DNA of 64,000 nucleotides from Anarhynchus alexandrinus (GCA_008711295.1 VUYV01000003.1:2987586-3051585), one strand, 5' to 3'; positions 10,514 to 24,189 are shown, counted from the first letter of the stretch. Notes: generated from the letters alone by a model not told the origin. Numbers and translations are program-made.

Positions 10514-13500
10514 GTGTGTTTCTGTAGCATTTTTGGTGCCACTTTAGGCAAATAAAACTTCAAGCTCTTCCACTGCACATATTCACAAGTGAAGAAAAAT
10601 GCTTTATAGCCTCAAATACTTCTGATTGACGTCATCTCTTGGGTTTAAAATCGACTCAAACCGTTCAAAGAACTTCATTACATAAACAATCATGACTGAA
10701 GTGCAGACAATTTCTTGGGGATTAATAACCAGTGAGAGAAGCTGAAGGTATGAACTGCAGTCAAGGGCCATTAAATCCAGTCAGTCATCAAATTCCTGGA
10801 AATGCCCTATGCTTCAGCCAGTATTTGAGAAAAAGAAGAGAATCAGGTTCTGCTTTATTCTGGCATAAACTTTGGATCATTCTATTTACTTTGAATTTAC
10901 TTTGATTTATCAGACTGCAGAAATTGAGTTTCTTCATTATAAGATTCAACTACTTAATTTATCATGCCGTTTGTCTTAGCATGCAATGCACGGTACTGCT
11001 ACAAGAGTAAGTTCTTGAGTTCTACTGTTGTTTAGATTATTGAAGGAAATAATATGAAATAAAACCATTCTTAAAATTACCGATATAAAATACTAACATG
11101 TTAAAGAGTTGCAAGTCTTTAAAAAAGATTTTTTTCATTTTTCCTGGGAGATAAATATAAGATAATCAAAATCAAGTTACTGCTTATTCCAAGAAAGCCA
11201 TTGAACTACATGCAAAATGTATAACAAAAAGTAAATGTTATGTGCAATTAGTTTTTAATTAATTGGCTTTTATGTGTGATCAGTCACCTGTAGTTTCATT
11301 CTTTAATGTACTGTTGCCATCTCTGAACTTCTATTTTTGGCTAAGTTGAGGCTCTTCATCCAGTGGTGTGATTTGTTATTTCATTGTGACAGCACGCTAA
11401 AAATTGTTGCCTGTCAAAGCAAGAATGACAAATCCAATTGAAGATCTGGCTGTTGTTTCAGAATTGGGTTAAAATATCAGCAGACTAGAAAAGTGGTCTA
11501 TAACTATGAATGCCACGTATTCCTACTCTTTCCCTCTTACCCCATACGTGTCCTTTATAAAGGATGACTTGGTAGATTTGAGAAAAATATTTCCTTAGAT
11601 TTGGTTAGGATTTCAATGATGTAATTTACAATGTTGTAATACAGCAGAAATTGCCTTCATGTCTTTTTAATTCACAAATGTGCCTCTCTGTGTTTAGGTG
11701 ACAAAGCAAATTCTGTGTCTTGAGAAGGCTTTCAAAAGTGTATCATTCCTGGATTATATGGCAACACAGAGAAAAATGGGAAAGTTCTGAGCCATTTCAA
11801 TTATTTTGGCACAAGATTTGTAGAAGGCAAAAAGAGCCAAGCCAGAAAATACAGAAAATGTGGTAGTCAAGGAGATAGAAAATAATATGATCACTGTGAT
11901 AACATCCAACTGAAAGGATTGAGGGGGACAGGAATGAATTTTCTACATGCAATGAGAAAAAGAGGAAAGGGAAGGAAGGAGACACTTCAAGGGTTTTATT
12001 AGTTAAGTTCAGACAGTGAATTGAAACAGCTAACAGCTTTTTTAAAATTAGTAATAAAATTCACAGAAAATATAAGCAATCAAATATCATGAGGGACTTT
12101 TAATTACAGTTATTGAGTAGTAGAACTAAAAAAGAAGACAAATTGACAAAATGAGAAAAACACATAAATAAATAAATCCAGCAACTAGAACAGTCACAGC
12201 TGTTAAAATGTAACTGCTTTGTAGCTAGAAAAGTAGATCTCTTTTTTTTTTAAGACACTTTATGGGAGATTATATATGACAATTGTATACTAATTCATTC
12301 AATTCACATAAATATATTTTAGCACTGTAAATATTTTTGAGTTAACATGAATATCAGCAGATCATGCTGAATTCAGTTTTAGCTCATTTATCATCAACAA
12401 TCAATAAAAGATCTGATTCTAAAATCTTCGTACTGATGAATTGCAGTAGCAGAAAGAAACAGGGATAAATTAATGAAGACTAACAGGAATACTAGTTAGA
12501 CAGAAGAAAATATCTTTCCTTTATCCCAAAAATAACTGAGATAAGAAATAAATTACTTTTTCTGGTTGTTAGATTTTAAATGCCAATAACTGGAGGGAGA
12601 AAAGGAATAAAGAGTTTAAAAAGGAGGAACAGTTTGAAACACAGTTATGAACACATACAGCTTGTCCATAAGACAGCTGGACCTCCAGCATCATCTTGTT
12701 AGAGGGATTTAGCCAAGGTGCTTTGCAATGTTGCACACTTTATGATGTTGCCCTGACCCACCACTGTGCACCCAAGTCGTAGCAGTAAAATCAAACGTGC
12801 TAATGCCTCAGCTCATACAACAGTAAAACAGCAGAAACTGCTGAGGAACAAGTTTTAAGGCTCACATTTGCTTCTACTGCAACACATTTACTTCTGTTAT
12901 AGTTCACTGTGCACAGTACTAGCTAAAACTGACAAAGAGCATGGTTCAGGTGAATGTACTGACTGCAAGCTGCAGCAGCTGAAGAGCCAGCACGATTTGA
13001 CTCCACCAACACTGGCAAATTTCTGATGGAGACGAAGGGCAGACACCGAGGGTGGCAATGTTATAAATAAGCAAAGCTACACATTCCAGAGCTTGTGAGT
13101 TTGGACCAAAGAAGATATAAACCTCTAAATTTATACCTGGATACTTTGGTCGTGGTGAAAGAAGGAATTCAGTCATCTTTGAAAACATTAGTTATCATTG
13201 CTGTAGACCACTTCCTTTGCACATATTGCCAAAAAATTAGCATCCTCCCTGATTATCTCAAAAGATTTGAGGTTATTTGCTCTTCCCCCCAAACCCCATT
13301 CTAGGGAGCAAAAATCTCTAAGTAGTTATAGATATCTGTTATAGGGACTTGTTCATTTTGGTGGCAGCTCTATTGCAGTAGAGAGCAGCTTAGGTTACCC
13401 AACCTTTCTAAATATCTTGTGCAGAAGTATCCTGTCAGCAGCCTTTATTTATGTGATTATCATACATTCTCCTTGCTTTATTTTGGGTGTCATTTTCTGC

Positions 13501-14970
13501 CTCTCAAAGCACACAATGCATTCATAGCAGAAGATCAACCATGGTACTTCCCAATAGCTAGCAATACAACTTCGTAATACCTTTTCTGTTACTTCTTCAC
13601 ATCTTCTCATTCAAGAGAACTATGTTTTATAAACATATTATTTCATTGATATTTAAATTTATTTACCTTTGTGGTTATAGCTGAGAAGACTGTAGTAGAA
13701 ATAATCACATTTGCAGCTAGGTTCCACACAAGCTTTCAGAATAGTTTTACAGAGATTTACAGAGATCAAATTCTCCAAAATATTACTGATCTAAAATTTG
13801 TCTGATTTCAATGCGTTCTTTTCCTACTTAGACTAAATGCAAGCTTTGGAGATAAGTCAATGCTATTACAAAAAGTAATTATCAAGATCTTAATAGAGGT
13901 TTCTATTAGCTTTTCTATTCATGGGTCAGAAAGCCACATAGCAGAAGAAGCATATTCAACTTTATTCTGAATTCTTTGCACAAATTTATGAAATGGCAAA
14001 TATTAAGCAGAATGTCATAGATCAAGCTGATTTTGCTAGCCTTCTACTGAGTTAATATACAGACTAGTATCAGATAAAGAAAATATCCTGCCTGTTTTCA
14101 AGTAGCTCAATTCTTCATCTTATCTTGTTGGCATTTTGTGCCGTTGCAGTACTACCTGGAATCAAATATGAAAGTTTCCTCTAGTGTACAGTAAAAAGCT
14201 TCCTTTAAGTCTTGCAATACCCATTTCAGAATTAAAGTAGCAGTATTAAGCAGCCTGGTCCTGGAAAAGCAATACCAATAGAAATAAAAACAGCTGTAGA
14301 ATACAAAAGAGAGGAAATATCAGTTGCTACACACAGAGACCAGCTCAGAATAGGTTACTGTATAGCCTACACTGTTAAATATCTGCTCTGGGGGACCAAT
14401 TGTGCAGAGCAAGAAATCATGTCTGTAGGAGCTGTGTTCACGTATGGCAGGAAAATGATTTTATTCTTTTTCAGAAGGATAGACTTCTCTAAATGACACC
14501 AAGTACACTGAATAAAGCACATTTCTCACGTGTCTATTTTCTTGATTTAGCAAGTGGAAAGTACTGAATCCTATCTGGATGCTGACCCAGATGGTGCACT
14601 TATGGGCATAGGGAAACATGCTTAGCAATGGTTGGAAAGGAAGGAAGAACAAATACTTTCCCTTTCTCTCCATCTCTCCTTCCATTGGAAAATGTTTAGC
14701 TTGCATTCCAGAAAAAAACACTCTGTATATTGATATGCATATTTTTGAGGTATAATTTGACAGCCACTCTTTATAAAGAGTATACAGAAATGGAGTCCAT
14801 GGATACACCTTATTACTGGTCTTTTGATTGAGAACACAAGAAAAAAATGAGTCACGCTGGGGTAATGATGTGCTTGAGGTGTACTGGTGGTTCTGACTTT
14901 AAGAAATAGTCTTTAATAAATACCTGCAGAAAGAAAGTATGACATCTCAGGTGCTTCAAAAAACCTCCTG
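10514..14970. other. Unique AT-rich DNA, no gene recognised
   Basis: No recognisable gene or mobile element. Open frames on either strand are short. T runs are scattered (for example near 12,241). The 10,900-11,480 part is listed separately as a possible conserved element. A small tandem (TTTACAGAGA twice) lies near 13,746-13,765. Confidence 0.55.
10900..11480. other. Possible conserved non-coding element
   Basis: The stretch is repeat-free and rich in motifs resembling developmental enhancers: TTAATTAATTGG near 11,255 (homeobox-like), TGACAGCACG near 11,390 and CCTGTCAAAGC near 11,411 (both with TGTCA/TGACA cores), and AATCCAATTG near 11,430. No frame is open across it. This is inference from motif density only. 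Confidence 0.18.
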
Positions 14971-14974
14971 GCAG

Positions 14975-15040
14975 GTTGGGGGAGGGAGGGACACACGATA
15001 CAGGATGGGGGGATGGGATGGCAGGGTTGGAGATGGAGGC
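14975..15040 (+). repeat. G-rich purine segment
   Basis: Several G runs occur close together on the plus strand (G5, G3, G3, then G6, G3 and shorter runs), separated mostly by A, T or a 17-base spacer. It might fold as a long-loop G-quadruplex. The region is otherwise AT-rich and it is followed by a T-rich tract at about 15,053-15,067. Confidence 0.55.
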
Positions 15041-18000
15041 AAGAACCGTAGGTTTTTTTATTTTTTTCCCCCATCTTTCTTTTTCTCTGCAGTGAATTCC
15101 TACTCTCTAACAGCCAGGTCACTGCTTTATTGCACTGTAGAAATCCTTGTCAGTATCTTTCTCTCAGTAAAAGGAAAAAGCTGTCTGTGTTAAAGTGGCC
15201 ATTTAGCATCTGGCTCCATGAAAGATACTTCCCATCTGCCCGATGAGTATTTTACTTCCATTTAAATTTTCACTGATATGGCGCTCTCTTAAATACCCAA
15301 GGAAATTGAAAGCCCATACCTTGACATGGCACTTTGTGACTGCTCTCAAGCAATTCGACTCTAGGAGTGATTTTTAAAAATATTCCTTTCAGATAGAATG
15401 TGAAGTACACTTTTCTTTTGGAATTTAAAATGTAGGTAGGCCTTTCAAAGATGGCATGTCACAATCTCATCAGATATTTAGTGGATGATGTACTAAATGA
15501 GCTAATTTGTCATCAGAGGAATAACCCTGTAATTCTGAAAGAAATTCAGCTTCCTGTATTTCCTTTACATGGTGAGGGGGTCTTTCAAATCAGGACTTTT
15601 GGCAGCGTGGTTCAAGCATCACCCACCTATGGCTATGAGTTTCCTCCGTCTGTCAGAACTAACCCTATGCTGACTGATGTTGCTTCTCTATTTAATACAA
15701 TCAGAAATTCTTTGTTCTGTATAAAGGTGAAGCACTGTTTTCTCTTAACAAGAAATGCATATTAAAGTAAAATCAACCTAATGAGTCAAAACTTTGATTT
15801 GATTTTTTTAGGAACTTATGTTAGAGTGTTTGTGGCCTGAAGGAGTGAATTAAGTTGCTCTATTTTTTATATTCAAGTAATAAGAATTTACTAATTTAAT
15901 ATAGTAAGCAAAGCAAATATTACTTCCCTTCCTTCTTTTTCTTATGACAGGCGATTGTGCAAATTAACCGTGACCTTAGTTTAAATGACATGCTGCCATC
16001 TGAGAGAGGTAACCCTGGAATAACACAGAGACCTTACTTGAAACTTTCACCTTTCTACCAAAAAGCCTAGTACTACTACTTATTCATCACAGACGAGGAG
16101 AGATTTCAAATCAGCTTATGTTGGGACCTTCAAAGTCTTCTAATATGTGCAGTTTAAGGTAGTGGAGTTTCTTTCATGTGGTTTCTCAGGTGGCTTTGCA
16201 TTTTTATATTTCAGAATGTCAGATCAACTAGGCTATGCTCACACTGCATGCTCCAACTGTCAAACTAATATCAAGTTCTAATTATGAGATTTTTGAGTTG
16301 ATCCCATGTGACTGGATTTTCAAAACAGAACAGAGGCAACGGGGTACTGAAGTTCAGCAAGTCATTTTCTGATGGTCAGAAAAGAGCAACACAAATGGTC
16401 ATTGTTGGAATATGATCTAAATATAAAGTCTCTTCCTGTCATAAAGCATTCAGTGTGTATGCTGCATACTTCAAAGCATAACACTTAATTCAAAAATTCA
16501 AAGGATGTTATTTGCATAATTTATTCTGTTTTGCATAGCTTTCTGAATGATTTATGCCCATATTTTAGAAAAAAGATTTCTTGTATACATATAAAAATAT
16601 TATAGTGTTAAAGCAGTTTAGAATCACTTTACTAGTGTATTAGTAAATATTTCCTGTAGCCATCTAATACAGCTGCTTTATCTATAGAAATATATAAGGG
16701 TTTTCATGTTACATATTCATAAGAAGAATGAAGAATATACTCAGGCTTTGTACCTTGGTTCAGCCTGCCAAGAGGAGCAGGATAAGCCTCTTCACACATA
16801 TCTTAAGTGAACTGAAATCAGTCTTTGGAGGTGCCTGCCTCTCTTTTCTGACTTAAAGACAGCATTTTAGATGTCTCAAGTCCTTAAAATCAAGCGGGAA
16901 GAATTTGGGCCTGTACCATGGGCTTTGCAGTCACGATTTTATTGATGAAAATGAGGGAGTGAATGTCACATTCCCCAGCAGCCACCCAGACTGTGGGTGC
17001 TTTTTTGTCCTGTGAGCTGGTGCGAGCCTCGAGGAACTGCACCTACTCAGGCAGGCTCTTCCTGAAAATGGGCAAGTGAACTGGGTGCTGCAACATTTAC
17101 AGTCTCCTAAATTGGCTCAGAAAGGTGTGGGATATCATCCTAATGTAGTTAAGGCAAGAAAACTACTGCCTGGAAATGTGCAGTCATGTGAATCAAAGTT
17201 TTAGTTACTCATGAACCAATAGTGCTGCTTTAAGCTTTTATTCATGTGTCTCAAGGCAGAGAGCAGAGAAGGCTGCTGTCATGCTCATTTTAGAAAGCCA
17301 GAGGTACAGACAGCAGCAAGCTCTCCAAATTACCTGGCCAGATGCACAAAACTGGCAGAACCAGGAGGACTCTGACTGGGTCACTCTTGCATATTATGCT
17401 TGGGATGCTCCTTCCTCAGCCACAGTGCCTCTGCACAGAAAAGGAGGATTATACACTACAGTAACTGTGATCACCTATGCCAAAGACAGTTGCATCGCCT
17501 GCCCTGCACATCTGTCCCTGCTACATCTGCCTCTGTGGGATCACAGAGCAGTAGAAAGGTCTGTGTCCCAGCTTGTACGCTTGGAGCAACCCAGCAAGAA
17601 GTTTCATTTTTCCTACAGCAGGGATGAGCCACGGCGTTGCCACTGCCATGTGGCCAACGGTCCCCTCTCTCTTTGTGTGACCTGCTATGTAAGGTCTCAC
17701 AAGCCGGTCCAGAAAAACAATGAGGTGCCTGTGTGTACTGTCAGCACAAATGCAGATGGCAACTGAGAACATACAAGAAATCTGTGTTTGTTGAGTGTTT
17801 AGATTAACAGTCCCAAAATAACTTTGTTTCTAACATATATTTTAAAAAGTCTCAAACTTTGAAAAGCTATGAAATACCATATCTTCAATGCAGACAAACT
17901 TTAGTAACAATGTATCCAATGAAATGCCAAGCAAAGAGGGAAGAATTTGTTTTGTTTAACCAGAAAAATAGTTATCCCCTCATTCACCCTGTTCCCAACA

Positions 18001-18595
18001 ATTTTAGGACTGAGGGATTTTTTTTCCTTGCTGTGTTACCTTATTTACTTGTCTGGATTTTGCCTGTCAGATTGTAATGTTAGGAACTATGAACTACTTG
18101 ACAACTCCACATGATGAATGTAAAGTTCAGTACAGGGCTGTTCAGTTCTTTCTTCCATACTTGTGAATACAAGGCAGGACTGCAGGGGAAAGGACCAATG
18201 TCCTTTGAAGTATCTTGGCAGCAGGAGGCTGATACTGGTGACAGCTTCAAAAGCCCCCTACTAATAACCTCAAGACCCTAACTGCCACTCAGCAATATTT
18301 TGTGGCCTTTGCCCCCTCACTTTCATTTCATCTTTATTTTTATTATAAAGAATGAATGTCCTTCAATCCACAAGTTACATCTCAGAGGACAGCCAGGTTT
18401 ATGTAAAAGAAATAATCAAACAACACCCCCACACTCCAATCTTCAAACCACAAATTCTTTTAAGATAGAAAGTTATTTTATTTTTTTAATAAAGTACATA
18501 TGCATTCAGAATAGTAGGGAAATAGGGCTTACAATTCTATCTGCTTGATGTATTGCAGTAATTCTCTAATAAAGAATATATTCTAAAACATTCTG

Positions 18596-18607
18596 TTTTT
18601 TTTTTTT
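18596..18607 (+). repeat. T12 homopolymer
   Basis: Twelve consecutive T. It could be a minus-strand poly(A) remnant, but no retrocopy is recognisable next to it. Confidence 0.85.
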
Positions 18608-19374
18608 CTTTAAACTGTTGGCAAAACACCTATGTATTTCTGCTTATCAATACACAGAAAATTATGTCCTCTGTCTTTAACAGGAGATTCTGCTCATACA
18701 GGATTGTGCGAAATGGTTGTCCTACTCCTTAATGTGCAAAGGGCAAACACTCAGTGCAGCTGAAAACATTAAAATGACAAAGCAGAAACGATGCCAGTAT
18801 AGCTGGCAACAGTCTTTCATTTCATGGGAAGTTCATACATTTTATACTCTCACAACAGTCACCTGAGTTAGGAGCTGAACCAGAAATGTACAGAGCATGA
18901 AATTCAAGAATAGCAACCCAAACGAAAAAAGCAAAGCAAAAATGAAACTAGTACAAAACAATCCAACAAGCTTTTTCCATCTTGATATGAAGGGCTAAAT
19001 ATCAATAAGTTGGAACTATCAAAGACTTAGCCTTAGAGGAGATACTATGTACTAAACAATCTTTTAGATACACTTCTTTGATATTAACATCCGAGGCATA
19101 ATCGTTATGCCTTGCTAAATCATTCTAAAGGTTTCGGTTAAGGTCAAGACTCTCTGGAAATGGCTTTCAGATTCTGCAGCATTTCATTGCAGACAATGAA
19201 CAATTCTGTAGCAAAACTGGTGGAATTTTTTTTAAGTCATTTATATTTCAGAATGAATAGTTGCTGTGTAGACAACATCAACTTTTTAGTGAAGAGAAAT
19301 ATAGTTATGGTATTGATATGGATTTATCCTTTGCATTTTTTTTCTTTTTATTTCATCCCCCATTCATATTAGAA

Positions 19375-19389
19375 TTTTTTTTTTTTTTT
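19375..19389 (+). repeat. T15 homopolymer
   Basis: Fifteen consecutive T inside a wider T-rich zone (about 19,334-19,415). Confidence 0.9.
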
Positions 19390-20994
19390 GTCTTTCTGTC
19401 CTCTTTCTTTCTTTGAAAGCTTGGATTCTCATGTAATGCTACTTCTGGTAAAGCATGGATTTGAAGCAGGTTTTTTTTGCTTATACATGTAATTGAAGGG
19501 TGCCTCATTTTTCTTTACATATGATTAGGGAAATACAAACTGATGGATAAAAATTATTTTTTCCAGTTGTTTACTCATTATTCTTTGCCCCCCATAATGT
19601 CCACGTTGCCTTAGCAGAACAACAGTAACATGTATTGCAAGCCTTCAAACACTGTCTTTGTAATGAGGGATTTCTTAACCTATTCCTTGGGAAAGACGTA
19701 ATCTGCTGTGTCTTACCACACAGTATCCCTTCTGGTGGCAGGTTTGTTTGGGTCACTAGACATTGTTTCCACCCTTTGTGCGGAGTCCAGATACCTAAAT
19801 TAATTTAACCATAGAATAAAAATATGCTCAGTTCCCATACTTACCCATTATTTACTGTCCATATGGCACTGTGCCCTGATTTTAGTTTTGAACACTGGTG
19901 AAGAAGAAACATACTAGAGTGTTAGCTGTAATAGCAGCTTTTTATTAGACATTTTAAGATATTTGAAATGTGAGTCACATCTTACCTCCCGTTATTGATC
20001 AGTTTTGTTTAGCCTGCATTCTGTTCTCAGCCCTGGTGGTTTATCTTCATGGCCTTCCGTGGAACAGAGCTAAAAAGCAATAGTTTGAAAGGAAAAATGT
20101 ATATTTGTACAGTCTTTTTCCACTGTGTTTCTTATCAAATGTTCAATTTCAATGCCAAGGTAATGCAGATTATAATGAAATTATTTGTTCTCAGTCACTG
20201 GTGGTGGATATTAACTTTGCCAAACAAAAATTTTTTGCCATTGTGTTCTCATCTGTATCTAGTATTCCTGACAGCAAGCAAGAATAAGGAATATAGTAGG
20301 ATAACTGTTAAACAAACAGAGAGTTAAAGCACAGTTTGTGTCCTACAGTGGTTATGATTTAGATTATGGTAAGACATAATAAATATTAAAGATGAAAAAT
20401 TGGACATTCGTCCTCCAAGCGCCTGTAGTACTTGCAAAATTAATATAGCTTTGCACAGGAAAAAAGGGATCCAGTTCATGGTTTAATGGTTTGAATATAG
20501 CTTGGTGAAGGTAAATGATCAGGACACCTTTCAAAATAGTATTTTCAGAATTCATTTGAGGAAGCTTCTCAATCATGAGGAGAGGCAAGAGGCAATGGAA
20601 ATATGAGAAGTTTGAGACACGAGTGACACTTTCTTGGCCTGCCATCCCCCTTCGCCTCCTCCAACACAGAAGGAAGAATGTAGCACCAAGAACTGCCTTT
20701 TAAAAGACCCTTAAAGTGCAGCGATCCTAGTGCAATAAAACTATTTCAAGGCCAAGAGATAGGAAAGAGGAAACTAGTAATTGTATCTTTGGAGTCTAAA
20801 AAAATATTTGTAATCTAAAAAAATAGAAAGCTCTACGTAGAATAACAAGTATAGCAACTATCAAAACTGCGTATTAGACAGAAATAGGGTCCCAAGGTGT
20901 AATGGGAATGAAAAGGCTGAGGTCTTGAAAATGCTGCATTGCTTTTTTTCAGGGTCAGGCCTAAGGTAAATATCTGGCAGTACTAAAGAAGGGA

Positions 20995-21030
20995 GATATA
21001 TATATATGTATACACACAGACACATATATA
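20995..21030 (+). repeat. TA/CA dinucleotide microsatellite
   Basis: An imperfect ATATATATATATGTATACACAC run followed by CACATATATA. It is likely to vary in length between individuals. Confidence 0.75.
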
Positions 21031-22269
21031 ACAGCTCTTCCAGGAGGAAGCTGGATTCTGGATTAGGTTACCGAAGGTGCCATGTACCATCAAGATGTGC
21101 ATGGTGAAGCTGGTTCTTGTTGATATAGTGCCAGACTGTGATGTCCTTATTTTCATGATGACTAGAAATGAAATACTGTTATGCTGTACAAAGCAGCAGA
21201 ATTATATGACCGAGCTGAGGCAAGTAAACAAACTTGTTCAAAAACTTTATTTGAAATTTTCTTCTAGTGACTATTTTAGGTAGGAGGATTTCTGTTAATA
21301 AGTGCCAACATGCTCTAATAGAAAACAGTTATGCTTCATAAAGACAGATTAGTGATGAAAATTATTAATTTGCCTTTAATGACTATTTCAGACACGAATT
21401 GTTTTTGTTGTAGATGTACTCCAGCTTCTATCTTATTTTAAAATTTGTCTTGCTATGCTCTTTGAAGAAGACTAAGCTGTTCTTGTTTCTTGCTGTTTTA
21501 TTATTTTTTAGATAACAGGTGACTGCCTCTCTTCAGTGTTTTCCTTTTGTGTTCTGATTTCAAACAATAGGGATTTCTTTTTAATGCTAGAAATTACATT
21601 CTAATTTTAAATACTGGTTTGAGTCGCAGTTTTCTGTACTAGCAGATGTAATTGCTGGAGGAGAAAAACAATTGCTGTTGTATGGGGTTTTTTTTTATAA
21701 TCTCTCACTCACAATACTTTTTAGAGTCCTGTGCAAAATTTTTGAAAAACAAAGGACGCGCAATGCTTAAAATCACACCGTTGTTCTTTCCTTCTCTTTG
21801 AATACCTCTGCAAAATGGACATAATAGTGCAGGAAGATTTCTTCTATTTCTCTTATTTCATTTATTTTGCCTGAGTCAGCCCTTAGCTGTGCCATTGAGA
21901 GCAAAGCCAGTGTCTTCTCAGTCCTCAGCACCGTGTGGTTGTTCAGCGGCCAGAAGCACCCGGGGGCCTGCAGGTCTGTCAGCTCTGACCCGCACAATAC
22001 ACATAATGTCTCTCACAGCCCTTTGAACCGGGGGCATCAGTTCCCCTTCTGCTCATATTCTGTTGTTAAAGCATGATCCTTTATGCTAACGTAAGGAGGA
22101 GACAAGAAGCAGCTAAAATCTAGTTCAGAAATGGTATTCTCAAAGTGGTTTTCCTATTCCTGCAAACGGAAGTTTCTTTTTCTTATTCATTATGAATATT
22201 CCCTGTGCATTTATTCAAAACAGTCTATTAAAGTATGAAAAGTTTCCTCTTTACTTCTGTTTGGCCTCA

Positions 22270-22450
22270 AGTCCTGCACAAAGGAGATTTCTCTTCCCGG
22301 AGGCCTACCCGTGGCTGAGGGGCTCAGATGTGCCCTGCGGTGGGGCCGTTGGAGCCGGCGGGAACCGGCTGTGTCCGGCATGGGGCAGCCCCGGCCCCGA
22401 CACACAGGGGCCGCCCCACACCGACAGTCAATGCTGCCCACACCTTGTCA
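22270..22450 (-). other. CpG-dense GC-rich patch, possibly LTR-derived
   Basis: Twelve CpG dinucleotides fall between 22,298 and 22,424 in surroundings where CpG is rare. The block is sharply bounded by AT-rich DNA on both sides. Short frames on both strands are probably by-products of the high GC. Read on the minus strand, wording such as GGCTCCAACGGCCCC and GGGCACATCTGAGCCC reminds me of the 5' (U3) part of the bird LTR type whose 3' part lies at 30.3-31.0 kb. That is recollection, not a match I could run. Alternatives are a small orphan CpG island or a GC-biased gene-conversion patch. Confidence 0.4.
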
Positions 22451-22459
22451 GGTAAACCC

Positions 22460-24167
22460 ATTGTGAAGGCATGAGATGAGTCCTTCAATGTGGCCTTTGG
22501 TTCTAGTACTGGCAAAATCCTCCCACGTCCTCCCAGTCCTCCCACCTCCAGGCAGGTAGATCTCAAATGATTTATTGGGTTAGCTCAGGGTGCAGAAGAT
22601 GATAGAAAATGGGTTGAAATCTTCTTGCTGTGGTGCAGAGGGCGTCAATAACTGATGTAGCGTCTGGAACAACCCTCTGCTCAATGAATGGCACCTGTAT
22701 GCACCCACATGGTTGATCTGAACTCTCCACAGTAACCTGTCTCGCTGTTTAGTGTTTAGTATTAATTTTGTACACCCACTGCTGTTCACAGCTGTTTCAC
22801 TGGAGCACCAGGCGAATTCCCATCTTTAATGCTGACTGGTAAGATTACTGAAATCCAGGTATTTTAACTCATTTATCCACTTGATTTTTTTTTTTTTTTA
22901 ATTTCTCTTTGAAAATGTCTGATAATAAGCATGTTCTTCCTGTCAGGGCTGACCTTCCTTACTGGTACCTTCCCGTTAGTACTTCATGCTTTCTTCCCAG
23001 GACCCACCAGCTTTTTCTCATTTACTTCCTGGAGAGAGTCAAAATGGCTTTTAATCATCTCTGAAATGCTTTCCAAAGCCAGCTCTCACTGTGGACCTGC
23101 AGGGAAAGACATCAGGCGAAGCTGTCACGTCCCTGGAGTTTCTTGAGGAAATGTTCATTAGCAGCAGCAGCACAGGGAAAGCTGACACTGCCATTATTTT
23201 TCTCTAACATATCAAGGACAAACAAGACTATCAAATAGTAAACAAAGCAAAACAAAGGGAAACTGAATGGCATAGTACTTGTCTCTCCCAAACATGCCTC
23301 TCCCCCTTGGTTTTTTTACTCATACTGTAATGTTACAAACCAGGGCACCAGTACTCTCTGTAACGTGGAAAGGTCCCTGCTCCCAACAGTGTTTCCAAAC
23401 CTGCAAATTTCCCAAAGTCTGCAGGAAGTCAGTCCTGCAGAAGTCAGAAATCAAACAAATGGAAATGATGATTCTTCAGGTGTTTCTATATTTTCAGCTA
23501 ATTTTTGAAGAGTATGTCAATGCATCATTACATTTAAACAAAACTCTAGGTCTGTCTGACTCTTACTAACACTTAAGCACATGCCTAAATGGTATTCTGA
23601 AATCAAGACAGTCTGGAGACTGTGGACTGAATGTAAAACTCATGAAAGCAAATGCAGTTCTTATTGAATTTCTCAGGAACAAATTAATGCCTCACATAAG
23701 TAGCACTAAAAATAGCATGAGGAGTATCTACTAAGGACCTTCTAAGAAGGTCCAAAATGCAAATCAGAGTAATTTTCACTACTTAGAAGGTACACAAAAG
23801 TAATACTTTGTTTATGCCTTATGTTTACAATCATACCACAAAAAGAAACCTCTTTTTGTTCATGATGCTGTGATAATTTATATTATAAGGGGTTAGAAAG
23901 AAGTCGTTAACCAGCTATAGTTCTAACAAAAATGGATCAAAATCAATTATCTTTTCTTTTTCAACATATATTTCTGAAATTTTGATGTCAAACAAACCCA
24001 TCAGTGAAAATCACTAACTAAGCACATTCGCTATAAGTGCAAAAGGAACTTTGAGAAACAGTAGCCTCTGCTGCATACATAAAGAGAATATTTTCTTGAT
24101 TTCAATTTATTCAGTTAATTATAATAGATTACTAGGTCATTAACAGTTAAAAATAAGTAGGAAAGCC
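22460..24167. other. Unique DNA, no gene recognised
   Basis: No supported gene. A T15 run lies at 22885-22899. Frames at 22931-23146 and 23279-23569 resemble no family I know. Confidence 0.5.
22885..22899 (+). repeat. T15 homopolymer
   Basis: Fifteen consecutive T with no recognisable retrocopy attached. Confidence 0.9.
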
Positions 24168-24189
24168 TTTTTTTTTTCTTCTTATGTTC

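Larger units (their letters stand above)
15041..22260. other. Unique AT-rich DNA, no gene recognised
   Basis: No supported gene. Frames at 15451-15765 and 17281-17766 start with ATG but match nothing I know (see the rejected items). There are T runs near 18,600 and 19,380 and a TA/CA repeat near 21,010. The 16,900-17,770 part has higher GC than its surroundings, but I find no exon structure in it. Confidence 0.5.

Noticed and set aside
13746..13765. TTTACAGAGA tandem pair as a repeat array
   Set aside because: Only two units; ordinary slippage.
15451..15765. 104-codon ATG frame
   Set aside because: No known family and no supporting exon signals; length is unexceptional over 64 kb.
17281..17766. 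161-codon ATG frame as a protein-coding gene
   Set aside because: No recognisable domain, overlapping frames on both strands in the same GC-raised patch, no splice or promoter context.
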